NCBI RefSeq assembly: GCF_024721265.1 | Contig: NZ_JAMXOC010000001.1 | Coordinates: 310,001 to 374,000 of the forward strand | DNA length: 64,000 nt | From: Ohessyouella blattaphilus | Lineage (GTDB): Bacteria > Bacillota > Clostridia > Lachnospirales > Lachnospiraceae | Direction of reading: 5' to 3' | Shown here: positions 7,285-16,832 of the stretch, piece after piece | Layout: each line of letters opens with the position of its first letter | Numbering within the stretch: position 1 is the first letter of the stretch | Translations under genes and position numbers: made by a program | The notes under the pieces: model-generated | Told to the model about the DNA's origin: nothing | The model's input: only the letters and a program-made list of their open reading frames with translations | Database searches by the model: none

Positions 7285-8928
7285 TTATTCTGCTACCTGT
7301 TGCAGCACTTCTTCGGCGATGTTACGTGCGTGGTCAGAAATACGTTCCAAACACACGAGAGCATCTAAGAAGACAATGCCGGCATGGGTATTACATAGAT
7401 TTTGGGCCAGTCGCTTAATGTGGGAACTACGAAGCTTAACCTCTAGATCATCGGCCTTCGTCTCTTGCTCAATCACTTTAAGGGCCATTTCTTTGTCTTG
7501 ATCCACATACGCTTTTAGAGCGTAGCTGTAGCTAGACACACACACATCTAGCATCTCCTCTAGCTGGGCTTTCGCCACATCGGAGAACTCTACCTTCTTA
7601 TCTTTAAGAGCTTCGGCAAACTCGGAGATATTCTCCGTATAGTCGCTGATTCGCTCCATATCGGAAACGATTTGCAGCATGTGCGCCACCTCTTGATGTT
7701 CCTTTTCGCTAATCTGTTTCATACTGATCTTGATAACGTAATCAGAGATGCCATTGGTCAGCTTATCAACCACACTTTCTTCTTCTTTTAGATATTTAAT
7801 ATCCTCATCTTTACGGGTAAAAAGGACGCGTTTACACACATCTAAAGCCTGTTCAACCAAATCGCCCATACGACCGATTTCTTTAACCGTTGACTGGAGC
7901 GCGATACTCGGTGTCTCTAAGATACGATCGTCTAAGTATACTTGACCTGGATCCACTCCTTCTTCGTCCACCCGGCCAATCTTCTTGGCCAACTTGATAA
8001 TCCAATTGGATAAAGGGAAAAGCACAACTGTGGTCACGATATTAAACAAGGTATGGATTACACTGATCTGGGTCTGGCTAATCATGCCTGCTGCCATCAC
8101 CGGATTAATAAACTCTAGGTAAATCATCGCCAGACCACCGATAATAACTGTACCGATGATATTAAAAAGCAAATGCATAATCGCTGCTGTCTTGGCATTT
8201 CTTTTAGCGCCGATACTGGATAAAATCGCCGTTACACAGGTCCCGATATTCTGACCCATGATAATGTAGGCAGCCGCGCCAAAAGGTACTAGACCAACTG
8301 CGGCTAACGACTGAAGAATACCTACTGAGGCAGAAGAACTTTGAATAATTGCGGTAACTGCTAGACCGGCAAGAATACCGAGGAAAGGATTCTTGCCAAG
8401 CTTTATAAAAGCCTCTTGGAAAGCTGGAGCATCTCTTAAGGGATATACGGAATTTGACATAGTCGTGATACCGATAAAAAGCAAACCAAAACCAATTACG
8501 ATATTGGCAATGTCTTTGGAACGCTGACGCTTTCCGATTACCATCATCACCACACCAAGGGCTAGAGCAACGGGGGCTAGCTTAGCTGGGCTTAAAAACT
8601 CCGCCCACTCCACTGAAGATACGAGCCAACCGGTAACTGTGGTACCGATATTGGCACCCATAATAACACCCATCGCCTGGGTCAAATTCATGATTCCGGC
8701 ATTTACGAAACCTACCACCATAACGGTGGTCGCCGAAGAGCTTTGGATAACGGCGGTAATCGCTGCTCCTAGTAGTACGCCCATCAGCTTGTTTTTTGTG
8801 AGCGCTTCAAGAAGCGTCTTCATCTTGCTACCGGCAGCATTCTCAAGGCCTCCTGCCATAATCTGCATGCCGTAAATGAACATTCCTAGTCCACCGACAA
8901 ATCCTAATAAAATTGTTAAGTAATCCAT
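7285..8928 (-). CDS. Na+/phosphate cotransporter with C-terminal PhoU-like domain
   Basis: 547-residue membrane protein of the NptA/PNaS family. The two inverted repeats carry QSSSATT (~residue 63) and QSSSASVG (~195), the Na/Pi-binding signatures. From ~residue 340 a helical PhoU-like domain follows, with two helix bundles and E/D-rich faces. It acts in low-affinity phosphate transport (import or export), complementing the pst genes at 0-4 kb. ATG at 8928 with GGAGG upstream; single gene with its own terminator. Confidence 0.92.
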   Translation of the reverse strand: MDYLTILLGFVGGLGMFIYGMQIMAGGLENAAGSKMKTLLEALTKNKLMGVLLGAAITAVIQSSSATTVMVVGFVNAGIMNLTQAMGVIMGANIGTTVTGWLVSSVEWAEFLSPAKLAPVALALGVVMMVIGKRQRSKDIANIVIGFGLLFIGITTMSNSVYPLRDAPAFQEAFIKLGKNPFLGILAGLAVTAIIQSSSASVGILQSLAAVGLVPFGAAAYIIMGQNIGTCVTAILSSIGAKRNAKTAAIMHLLFNIIGTVIIGGLAMIYLEFINPVMAAGMISQTQISVIHTLFNIVTTVVLFPLSNWIIKLAKKIGRVDEEGVDPGQVYLDDRILETPSIALQSTVKEIGRMGDLVEQALDVCKRVLFTRKDEDIKYLKEEESVVDKLTNGISDYVIKISMKQISEKEHQEVAHMLQIVSDMERISDYTENISEFAEALKDKKVEFSDVAKAQLEEMLDVCVSSYSYALKAYVDQDKEMALKVIEQETKADDLEVKLRSSHIKRLAQNLCNTHAGIVFLDALVCLERISDHARNIAEEVLQQVAE

Positions 8929-8953
8929 TTTTTCCTCCGAAATACTCTCTTTC

Positions 8954-10285
8954 CTACTGAAGTCTCTCTAATGCTGCTGACGCCGTCGTCGCGGCCTCGG
9001 TGCCGCCCAAATTGCCGGCTATGGTTTCATAGGCTAGCTTGGCATTGTCATTATCGCCACTTTTTTCATACGCCTCTGCTAGTAACAAATAAATCGCGCC
9101 TTCTTCTGCACTCTGATCCATCCCCACCACCAATTTTAGTTGATTAATGGCCTCAGGATAATTGCCAGCGTCAAAGGCCGAGCGGCCATCTACGCTCATC
9201 CGCTCTATGGAGCGGGGGTAAATTGCGCTTACCATTTCATCGTACTGGGCCCTAGTACTTTCACCTAAGGCATCAGGAAGTACATTCACTAACTGGGACA
9301 CCATATCAAAGTCCGACATATCATTCGCCTGATAATGCTGGTAGACGCTCAGCACAATCTCATATGATTGTCTGGTAGTTTCTGCCGTCGCCGCATTTGC
9401 GGCATTGGTATCGCTATCGGAGACGTAAACGCTCAGCTCCTTTTTAAGAGCATTGATCTGGGTATCTTTCGTAGCTATATCTTCACTAAACTGTAAAATC
9501 TGCTTATTTATGTCCTTTTGGTTGTTATAGATAATCCCAGGCATAATCAGGAACAGCATCACCGCTACACCAATCACCGCTCCCACGATGATATTAAGTA
9601 AGGTCTGGAGACGGGTGCTTTCTTTAAACGCCCCTAAGACTGGTTGGATAATGGTGTCATTGCCATTGGCGTAAGAAACTGCATTTTTGCTTTTCTGCAC
9701 ATGTAACCCTGGCATCCGGCGCACACGGTTCGGCTCTTTTCCTAGCTCAGTTAACTCATGGGTATAACGCAGGGTGCGCTCGTCGGTCTTATCAAGACTA
9801 TGAGCTACCCTAAGGCAATCCTTAGCCTCTTTCTTATCACCCTTGCGGATATAGATAAGGGCTAAGAGCTGATAGGCTTTCACAAACGTAGGGTGTTCTT
9901 TTACCGCTTGGGTTAACTGGATAATCGCCAAATCATCGCTTCCCTGCCTTGCCAAATCCAGACTTAAATTGTATTTTTTAATAGCGCCATTAACTATCTG
10001 CAACCCATCTCGGTCCTCTTGAAGGGTGCGTATGTAATGAATCGCAATATTATCTTCTGGCCTTAAATTGGCACTTAAAATCCACTCTACTAGGCCTTCA
10101 ATCACTTCCCCCCGGCCGTAATAAACCAAACCTAAGAGGTTACGCGCAGCAATATTATCGCTGTAAAACTGCAGGCTGCGCTTGAGGGAGGTTATCGCCC
10201 CTGATAGGTCACGGATGTTTGCTTTTTTTAAACCATCATTGTACCAGTAGTTAGACTGGTAGATGACCTTTTCTGTATATTCCAT
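8954..10285 (-). CDS. TPR-repeat protein with one central membrane segment
   Basis: 443 residues. The N-terminal ~190 residues hold tetratricopeptide-type repeats (for example ARNLLGLVYYGRGEVIEGLV and VKAYQLLALIYIRKGDKKEA). A single transmembrane helix near residues 230-255 is followed by a coiled-coil stretch, and further TPR-like repeats lie in the extracytoplasmic C-terminus. Probably a membrane-tethered scaffold; partner and function unknown. It follows the 44-aa ORF and folC in the same direction, suggesting one transcript. Confidence 0.8.
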   Translation of the reverse strand: MEYTEKVIYQSNYWYNDGLKKANIRDLSGAITSLKRSLQFYSDNIAARNLLGLVYYGRGEVIEGLVEWILSANLRPEDNIAIHYIRTLQEDRDGLQIVNGAIKKYNLSLDLARQGSDDLAIIQLTQAVKEHPTFVKAYQLLALIYIRKGDKKEAKDCLRVAHSLDKTDERTLRYTHELTELGKEPNRVRRMPGLHVQKSKNAVSYANGNDTIIQPVLGAFKESTRLQTLLNIIVGAVIGVAVMLFLIMPGIIYNNQKDINKQILQFSEDIATKDTQINALKKELSVYVSDSDTNAANAATAETTRQSYEIVLSVYQHYQANDMSDFDMVSQLVNVLPDALGESTRAQYDEMVSAIYPRSIERMSVDGRSAFDAGNYPEAINQLKLVVGMDQSAEEGAIYLLLAEAYEKSGDNDNAKLAYETIAGNLGGTEAATTASAALERLQ

Positions 10286-10301
10286 GGCTCGTCCTTTTAA
10301 G

Positions 10302-10436
10302 CTATTTAATATTTTCGATTACTTCTTTTAGAATATCGGTCATATCGGTCAAATCATCCTGATACACCGCATCTTCCACATCTTCTACTTCCAAGCTAGG
10401 CTGAAATTTCTTTAATTCTTCATCAAAATCCAACAT
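10302..10436 (-). CDS. Small acidic protein, 44 aa, unknown
   Basis: A short frame between folC and the TPR gene, beginning MLDFDEELKKFQPSLEVEDV. Its ATG (10436-10434) lies inside the folC 3' end with AAAGGAGG seven bases upstream, so it is overlapped by 14 bases and probably translationally coupled. The product is highly acidic and predicted helical, with no signal peptide. It is too short for the usual ORF cut-off. Function unknown; the ribosome site and tight packing support it being expressed. Confidence 0.6.
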   Translation of the reverse strand: MLDFDEELKKFQPSLEVEDVEDAVYQDDLTDMTDILKEVIENIK

Positions 10437-11643
10437 CTAGAGCCTCCTTTATTTCACCGACCAAATATAGCGAACCCACACAGTATAGCTTCCTCTTAGC
10501 TCCTTTTAAACGGTAGCCTAAGCGAAAGGCCGCTAGAGAATCCTCTTCCTGGTAGATGGGACACTTTGTATATTTGGCAAACTCAGTTGCCAGCGCTTCT
10601 GTGGACGCCCTTCTGGCATCCTTAATTCCCGTAATGACAAAAGCAGTCGCTTCTATATTATCGCATAAAATTTTAATTAGCGCACTCACATCTTTATCGC
10701 TGACTACCGAAAATAAAATCACCGGGGCTACTTCCCTCTGAATATTTCGGCAAAAAGCAGCGATTCCAGCCTCGTTGTGGGCGCCCTCTACATATACTCC
10801 CGGCAACACTTCTTCCATGCGTCCCGGTATGCGCACTTCTTCGAGAGCTCTTCGCAGGCTCTCTCGCTCAAGGGAAAGGGGCAAATACCCGGCAGCGGCA
10901 ACCGCTAGGGTGCCATTCATCCGCTGGTAATCGCTACCGCTAAGCTGCCAAGATAAGGCTCTTCCTTCCTCTGGTGTAACCACCTTAAGAGGGGCCCTTC
11001 TTGCTTTTGCCACCTGGCTAATGACTGCAAGGGCTTCTGGACTACTGCCATCGGCAACTACCGGCACGCCTTCGCGAATAATCCCTGCTTTCTCACCGGC
11101 AATTTCGGCAATGGTCTCTCCTAAAATCTGTTGGTGATCTAAGCTTATCGAAGTTATTACACTGACAAGAGGCATTTGGTAGCTATTGGTGGCATCTAAG
11201 CGACCGCCAAGACCCGTTTCCAAGATAAGGTATTCTACCTGGCTCTCCTCAAAAATCAGTAGCCCCATGGCGTATAAAAATTCGAAATAAGAAGGATGTC
11301 CTTCTCCTGCTTCCTCAAGATCTTGGGCAACCGTTAAGACTTTCGTAAAGGCCTGTAGGAATAAGCTATCAGATACCTCTTCGCCATTTATCATAAAGCG
11401 CTCATTAACCCGCACCAGGTGTGGCGAGGTAAACATCCCTGTGGTATGGCCACCAGCCAAAATTATGGCTTGTAGATAGTGACACACCGAGCCCTTTCCG
11501 TTGGTTCCGGCCACGTGAATTGCCTTCTTGTTCCCACCGGGATTTCCTAGAAGAGCAACTAATTTTCGCGTATGCTCTAGGGGATGCTTCCTGGTAAACT
11601 TGGGAATCCCTGCTAAATACTCATAGGCTTCGCTAATTATCAT
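10423..11643 (-). CDS. folC: Folylpolyglutamate synthase / dihydrofolate synthase
   Basis: About 406 residues. Mur-ligase-like enzyme adding glutamate to folates (and possibly to dihydropteroate). The P-loop reads AGTNGKGSVCHYL (~residues 45-57) and the conserved block YLILETGLGGRLDATN follows. The ATG at 11643 overlaps the TGA of the upstream gene (ATGA) with AGGAGG before it; the nine extra upstream codons lie inside the neighbour and are rejected. Confidence 0.94.
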   Translation of the reverse strand: MIISEAYEYLAGIPKFTRKHPLEHTRKLVALLGNPGGNKKAIHVAGTNGKGSVCHYLQAIILAGGHTTGMFTSPHLVRVNERFMINGEEVSDSLFLQAFTKVLTVAQDLEEAGEGHPSYFEFLYAMGLLIFEESQVEYLILETGLGGRLDATNSYQMPLVSVITSISLDHQQILGETIAEIAGEKAGIIREGVPVVADGSSPEALAVISQVAKARRAPLKVVTPEEGRALSWQLSGSDYQRMNGTLAVAAAGYLPLSLERESLRRALEEVRIPGRMEEVLPGVYVEGAHNEAGIAAFCRNIQREVAPVILFSVVSDKDVSALIKILCDNIEATAFVITGIKDARRASTEALATEFAKYTKCPIYQEEDSLAAFRLGYRLKGAKRKLYCVGSLYLVGEIKEALDVGF

Positions 11644-13823
11644 TCTTCCTCCTGCTGCTGATGCACCCAAGAAGTGGTTAAATCCGTCTTTGTATCCGGT
11701 ACCTCTGTTAACGCTCCGTCTTCATATATATACTGATTACTTCGCCGAAATTCCGTATTGCTAGAGCCCATCTGCTTAATTACAATCTCGTCGCCATCTG
11801 AAAGAGTAGTCTCTGGTAACGTAATATGGGTATTATTTAAGAAGGTAGATTTCTGCTTTTCGCCGTTAACATACACCTTACTTCCTTTGGTAAAATTAGT
11901 CCCGTAGAGACTATAGCCCTTTTCGGGAACTTCGATTACATTTGACAGTGTCACGTCTTTTACACCCATCATCATATGCCCTTCAGTAATCGGCGGATCC
12001 CCGTCGTAGACATATTGTTTTCCGTAGAGAATGTCGTATTGCAACAGCTCCAAATCCTCCAGATACTTACTAGTCTTTCGGCGCTGTTGATGATAATTAA
12101 ACACCGTTCCTGAATGAATGTCGAGGCGATTAAAAAGATCCGCTAAAAGCTGATAAGAGGTCACATTCTCATCCTCTTTTGGAAGCCCGATATTATCCCA
12201 AATTACGTAATTCGTATTGTAGAGATAGCGGCTATGCAAGTCCTCTGACTCGAGACCTAAAGTGGGTAAATGGTCCCCGTAAAATACGATTACCGTTGGC
12301 TCTCCCCGCTTTTCTACCGCATCTCGCAAACGTCCCACAAACTGATCCATCTCATAGACCATGTTGACGTAGTATTCCCATTTATTTTTTAAAGCCTCAT
12401 CTTCAATGCCAGTAACCTCTACCACCGGATTCTCGATGACTTTCTCCTCTGGATAATCCCCGTGTCCTTGCACGCTGATCGTAAAGACAAAGTCCGTCCC
12501 CTCCGACGTATCCATGGCATCCATCATGTGCTGAACTAAGATATCATCCTTAGACCAACCGTTTGGCGTGGTCTGTAAGATATTCATAAACTCTTTACTG
12601 GTAAAGGAATCAAAGCCCATATTGTCAAAAACCTTGGCCCGGCTATAAAAATTCCCGCCGTTGTTATGAAGAGCATGAGTGCTATAACCAAGGCTCGCAA
12701 GTGCCGTCGCCGCACTTTCCGTGGGTTTTTCCTTAGAATACGTCTTATACGGATACTCACCAGGCCCAAAGTAACGCAAATTCATTCCCGTTAACACTTC
12801 AAACTCAGTATTAGCCGTCCCTGCCCCAATTGAGGGCACTTTAAAGTAACCTGAGGAATAGTTTTCAAACATACTGCGTAGATTCGGTAGGGCATCTACA
12901 TTAGTGTCAAAAAATTCCACCTCATTTACGTCGAAGAAAGATTCTAACTGGACCACGAGGATGTTCGGCCTTGACTCTAACGCCCGCCCTGTCTCTGACT
13001 TAGTTAGCTCGTCGTTCTCATTAATCTTCGCCATCGCCTCTTCGTCGTAACCGTTAGGCTGATTAATCCCGGTATTAAACACGCTAGTCATAAAGCAATA
13101 GGGCAGACCATAGTCTTCATAAGCAAAGGCGATATTACCAAAATAGGTGGAAATCACTCGCTTTTCTACGGCCAGGCTAGAGACAAGAAAAAAGATTCCA
13201 AAAAAGATTCCCGTCCCGATTAGCGCGACAACGCGGTGCATCCGTCCTTGAAACTGAGCGCCTCTTTTATACATGGAAACCACCCATAGCACCAAGGCCA
13301 CAAGACCTACCGCTAGAACAACAATCTCAAAACCGCTAAAGTAATTGGTAATTAGGCTCAAGCCGTCCTTAGCGTTAGTAAGGTCCTGAGCATTAAAAGG
13401 CGTTACCCGCTTTAAAAGCATATAACCATTCGCTACTCCTAGTACAAACCATAAAACCGTAATGATAATTCTGGCAAAGGTCCGTCTTCTAAAAGCATAG
13501 ACAATGGAAAGCGTACAAAAAATCATAAATGCATTATAGAGGAACACCAGGGGGGACCCAGCCAAAAAACCGATCGCTTTAAAAAGCGAGTGCCGAGAAA
13601 GGGCCTCAATTACCAAGTTAATAACAATCGCCAAGACGATATGAAACAACAATGAATATCTATTTAAAAATGTGTAAACTGGGGCCATCTTCTTTGCCCA
13701 CTCACTATTTCGCCGCTTTTCTAATATTTCTGCCCGGCGAATCTCCCTCTTCCTGAACCATTCCTTTAAATCTGCCAACGAAAAATCTTTAAGATTAAAC
13801 TTTTTTAAATTAAATTTCTTCAC
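11640..13823 (-). CDS. LTA synthase family protein (sulfatase-fold phosphoglycerol transferase-like)
   Basis: 727 residues. A basic N-terminus with the repeat KKFNLKKFNLKDF is followed by about five membrane helices (~residues 55-220). The extracellular sulfatase-fold domain has the metal/nucleophile motifs of LtaS: VVQLESFFD (Glu), GAGTANTEFEVL (Thr nucleophile), FTISVQGHGDYP and FYGDHLPTLG (Asp-His). A C-terminal beta-rich extension of ~130 residues (from ~600) is longer than in LtaS. It polymerises or transfers glycerol-phosphate in the cell envelope. GTG start with GGAGAG upstream; first of an operon with folC. Confidence 0.88.
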   Translation of the reverse strand: MKKFNLKKFNLKDFSLADLKEWFRKREIRRAEILEKRRNSEWAKKMAPVYTFLNRYSLLFHIVLAIVINLVIEALSRHSLFKAIGFLAGSPLVFLYNAFMIFCTLSIVYAFRRRTFARIIITVLWFVLGVANGYMLLKRVTPFNAQDLTNAKDGLSLITNYFSGFEIVVLAVGLVALVLWVVSMYKRGAQFQGRMHRVVALIGTGIFFGIFFLVSSLAVEKRVISTYFGNIAFAYEDYGLPYCFMTSVFNTGINQPNGYDEEAMAKINENDELTKSETGRALESRPNILVVQLESFFDVNEVEFFDTNVDALPNLRSMFENYSSGYFKVPSIGAGTANTEFEVLTGMNLRYFGPGEYPYKTYSKEKPTESAATALASLGYSTHALHNNGGNFYSRAKVFDNMGFDSFTSKEFMNILQTTPNGWSKDDILVQHMMDAMDTSEGTDFVFTISVQGHGDYPEEKVIENPVVEVTGIEDEALKNKWEYYVNMVYEMDQFVGRLRDAVEKRGEPTVIVFYGDHLPTLGLESEDLHSRYLYNTNYVIWDNIGLPKEDENVTSYQLLADLFNRLDIHSGTVFNYHQQRRKTSKYLEDLELLQYDILYGKQYVYDGDPPITEGHMMMGVKDVTLSNVIEVPEKGYSLYGTNFTKGSKVYVNGEKQKSTFLNNTHITLPETTLSDGDEIVIKQMGSSNTEFRRSNQYIYEDGALTEVPDTKTDLTTSWVHQQQEEE

Positions 13824-13840
13824 GCAGATCTCTCCTTCGC

Positions 13841-16492
13841 CTATTTACCGGCTAACGCCTCTAAGCGCTCTTCTACTTGCTTTAACATTTCTTCAAACTT
13901 CTTGAGCTTATCTTTCTCTTCTTGCACTTTCGCTTCTGGAGCTTTCGAGACAAAGCGTTCATTGGCCAGCATGCCCGTCGCCCGCTTGATTTCCCCTTGC
14001 AAATGATTTTTTTCTTTGGCAAGTCGCTCTCGCTCCTGCTCAAAGTCAACCAAATCGCTAAGTGGCAGATAAACCACACAATCCGGTACAACTGCGGATA
14101 CAGCGTCTTCGGCGATGCCCTCTTCATCTACCTGAATAACCACATCTGCGGCACTAGCAATTAGTTTCATCGCCTCTTTAAGCTCACTAAGCCCAGCGCT
14201 TAGTTGCTCATCTTTTGTCACCACATAGATTGTTGCTTTACGACCATTTGGCACGTTCATTTCTGAACGGATATTTCGCACGCTACGCACGATCTCTTTG
14301 CAGTGTTCTAAAACGCGCACCTCTGCAGGCGCTTCCTTCTTCTCATCAAAAACTGGCCAAGCGGAAATCATTAATGACTCTTCTTCAGGAACCAGTTTGT
14401 CGTAGATTTCTTCGGTAATAAACGGCATATAGGGATGCAGAAGCTTAAGTCCGATTTGTAACACGCTCTTTAATGTATAAAGGGCCTGATTCGCACTTTC
14501 CTTATCTTCATCCGCGTGGTAAATCCGGTACTTCGCAATCTCAATATACCAGTCACAGAACTCGTCCCAAAGGAATTCATAGATCTTTGAAAGGGCGATT
14601 CCTAGCTCAAACTTATCCATATTTTCGGTTACATCCCGCACCAGTTCATTGGCCCTGGAGATAATCCAGCGATCGGCTGGATCGGTAGATGCTGACTTTG
14701 GTTCACTAACCCCGATTTTCTCAATATTCATCATAATGAAGCGAGACGCATTCCAAACCTTATTGGCAAAATTACGACTAGCCTCTACTCTTTCCATATA
14801 AAAGCGCATATCATTGCCCGGTGCATTTCCCGTTACTAGGGTCATTCTAAGAGCATCCGCACCGTACTGATCGATAATCTCTAGGGGATCGATACCGTTT
14901 CCAAGAGATTTGCTCATCTTTCTTCCCTGGGAATCGCGAATAAGACCGTGGATAAACACGGTATTAAACGGACATTTTCCCGTCTGTTCGTAACCGGAGA
15001 ACACCATTCTGATTACCCAGAAAAAGATAATATCGTAACCGGTAACTAGCACATCAGTTGGGTAGAAATACTGATAATCCTCTGTCATTTCTGGCCAACC
15101 AAGAGTTGAGAAAGGCCAAAGGGCTGAGCTAAACCAGGTATCTAGAGTATCCTCATCCTGAGTAAAACTAGTACCACCACATTTCGGACAAGTCGCCGGC
15201 TTCTCTTTCGCCACCACGATTTCGCCGCAGCTATCGCAGTAGTAGGCAGGAATTCGGTGTCCCCACCAAATCTGCCGAGAAATACACCAATCGCGAATAT
15301 TATTTAACCAGTTCAAATACACTTTATCAAAGCGCTCAGGAACAAAGCTTAAATCCCCGTTACTAAGGGCTTCAATCGCTGGTTTGGCCAGCTCTTCCAT
15401 CCGCACAAACCACTGCTTTTTAAGAAACGGCTCCACCGTTGTCCCGCAGCGATCATGAGTACCTACATTATGAATGTGCTCTTCTACTTTAACGAGAAGT
15501 CCAGCGGCCTCTAAATCGGCAACAATCGCCTTACGAGCCACGTAGCGGTCCATACCTGCGTATTTACCACCTTCTTCGTTAATAGTGGCATCGTCGTTCA
15601 TCACATTAATCTCTGGCAGGTTGTGGCGCTGTCCCACCTCAAAGTCATTTGGGTCGTGTGCCGGTGTAATCTTTACGGCTCCCGTACCGAATTCCTTATC
15701 CACATATTCGTCAGCAATAATGGGAATCTCCCGATTCACAAGGGGTAAAATCGCCATCTTGCCAATTAAGTCCGTATACCTTTCATCCTCAGGATTAACA
15801 GCAATCGCTGTATCCCCAAGCATGGTCTCCGGTCTAGTGGTCGCGATCTCTAAGAAGCCTTCCCCGTCCTTTAACGGATATTTGATATGCCAAAAAGAAC
15901 CGGCTTGTTCCTCATGTTCTACTTCTGCATCCGAAAGCGAGGTCTTACATACGGGACACCAGTTGATGATGCGGTTGCCCCGATAAATAAACCCTTTTCT
16001 ATGCAATTTTAAGAAGACCTCTTCCACGGCCTCCGAACATCCTTCATCTAAAGTAAAGCGCTCTCTATCCCAGTCACAGGAAACACCTAGCTTCATCAGC
16101 TGATTCTTAATGGTGCCGCCATATTCTTCTTTCCACTCCCAGGTTCGCTCTAAGAATTTCTCACGACCTAACTCTCTTTTATCAATGCCTTCTTCTTTCA
16201 GCTGTTCGGTAACCTTTACTTCCGTAGAGATTGCCGCATGATCCGTTCCCGGAATCCAAAGCGCATTAAAGCCCTGCATTCTCTTGTAACGAATCAAGAT
16301 ATCCTGCAAGGTATTATCAAGGGCATGACCCATATGCAACTTTCCGGTAATATTCGGGGGCGGCATTACCGTCGTAAACGGCTTTTTGCTACGATCGATT
16401 TCCCCATGAAAATATTTCTTTTCTAACCATTTGCTGTACAAACGGTCTTCCATTCCTTTCGGATTATAAGTAGTTTCTAAATTTTGACTCAT
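13841..16492 (-). CDS. valS: Valyl-tRNA synthetase
   Basis: About 883 residues, class I synthetase charging tRNA-Val. The HIGH-type motif is PPPNITGKLHMGHALD, the KMSKS motif GRKMSKSLGNG; an editing domain and two zinc-type CxxC pairs (CDSC...CPKC) lie between, and a C-terminal coiled coil from ~815 reads DFEQERERLAKEKNHLQGEI. The ATG at 16492 has AAGGAG nine bases upstream; the longer frame starts with a GTG inside the ribosome site. Expression is controlled by the T-box leader directly upstream. Confidence 0.97.
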   Translation of the reverse strand: MSQNLETTYNPKGMEDRLYSKWLEKKYFHGEIDRSKKPFTTVMPPPNITGKLHMGHALDNTLQDILIRYKRMQGFNALWIPGTDHAAISTEVKVTEQLKEEGIDKRELGREKFLERTWEWKEEYGGTIKNQLMKLGVSCDWDRERFTLDEGCSEAVEEVFLKLHRKGFIYRGNRIINWCPVCKTSLSDAEVEHEEQAGSFWHIKYPLKDGEGFLEIATTRPETMLGDTAIAVNPEDERYTDLIGKMAILPLVNREIPIIADEYVDKEFGTGAVKITPAHDPNDFEVGQRHNLPEINVMNDDATINEEGGKYAGMDRYVARKAIVADLEAAGLLVKVEEHIHNVGTHDRCGTTVEPFLKKQWFVRMEELAKPAIEALSNGDLSFVPERFDKVYLNWLNNIRDWCISRQIWWGHRIPAYYCDSCGEIVVAKEKPATCPKCGGTSFTQDEDTLDTWFSSALWPFSTLGWPEMTEDYQYFYPTDVLVTGYDIIFFWVIRMVFSGYEQTGKCPFNTVFIHGLIRDSQGRKMSKSLGNGIDPLEIIDQYGADALRMTLVTGNAPGNDMRFYMERVEASRNFANKVWNASRFIMMNIEKIGVSEPKSASTDPADRWIISRANELVRDVTENMDKFELGIALSKIYEFLWDEFCDWYIEIAKYRIYHADEDKESANQALYTLKSVLQIGLKLLHPYMPFITEEIYDKLVPEEESLMISAWPVFDEKKEAPAEVRVLEHCKEIVRSVRNIRSEMNVPNGRKATIYVVTKDEQLSAGLSELKEAMKLIASAADVVIQVDEEGIAEDAVSAVVPDCVVYLPLSDLVDFEQERERLAKEKNHLQGEIKRATGMLANERFVSKAPEAKVQEEKDKLKKFEEMLKQVEERLEALAGK

Positions 16493-16540
16493 CGTCTTCA
16501 TCTCCTTCACACAATCAACACATTCTATTACATAAAAAAA

Positions 16541-16779
16541 CGCCCTTTATCAAAAAGGGCGATTATAGTCGCGGTACCACCTTCATTTATGCCTACGGCA
16601 TATCTCATCATGTCTGTTAACGGGAACGACTCCGAAGTGATCTACTACACGGTTCAACCACCCTGCTCCAAAGCTACCTTCCGTATACCGCCACAGGAAC
16701 CGTCTTTCAGCCACGAACCGTTCTCTCTAACAGGGGGAATATACGTACTCCTCTTTATCCACGCATTTGCTATTAAACT
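16541..16779 (-). ncRNA. T-box leader of valS
   Basis: On the minus strand the leader carries a T-box sequence TGAAGGTGGTACCGCG (16585-16570), which pairs with uncharged tRNA, and a rho-independent terminator (stem 16541-16561) followed by seven Ts (16540-16534). Upstream features include the typical stem I pieces GAGTACG and AAGACGGTTCC. A valine specifier GUA can be read in GGTATACGG or AAGGTAGC; which one sits in the specifier loop needs folding. Uncharged tRNA-Val should permit readthrough. Confidence 0.92.
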
Positions 16780-16785
16780 ACCCTT

Positions 16786-16814
16786 ATCTTACGAAAAAAA
16801 CCGCTTTCTGTCAA
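16786..16814 (-). promoter_or_regulatory. valS: Promoter of the valS T-box transcript
   Basis: TTGACA (16814-16809), 17 bases, TAAGAT (16791-16786) on the minus strand; predicted start near 16779. It lies 19 bases past the stop of the AEC transporter gene, with no terminator in between. Confidence 0.75.
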
Positions 16815-16832
16815 GATTTACGTGCCTTAATT

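Noticed and set aside
7285-8300. Separate phoU gene within the cotransporter
   Set aside because: The PhoU-like part is continuous with the transporter frame, with no stop, start signal or ribosome site between.
12179-12769. Open frames on both strands inside the LTA-synthase-like gene, and many similar frames inside valS, fab, acc and hsd genes
   Set aside because: They lack ribosome sites and recognisable protein character and are fully covered by well-supported genes; treated as shadow frames.
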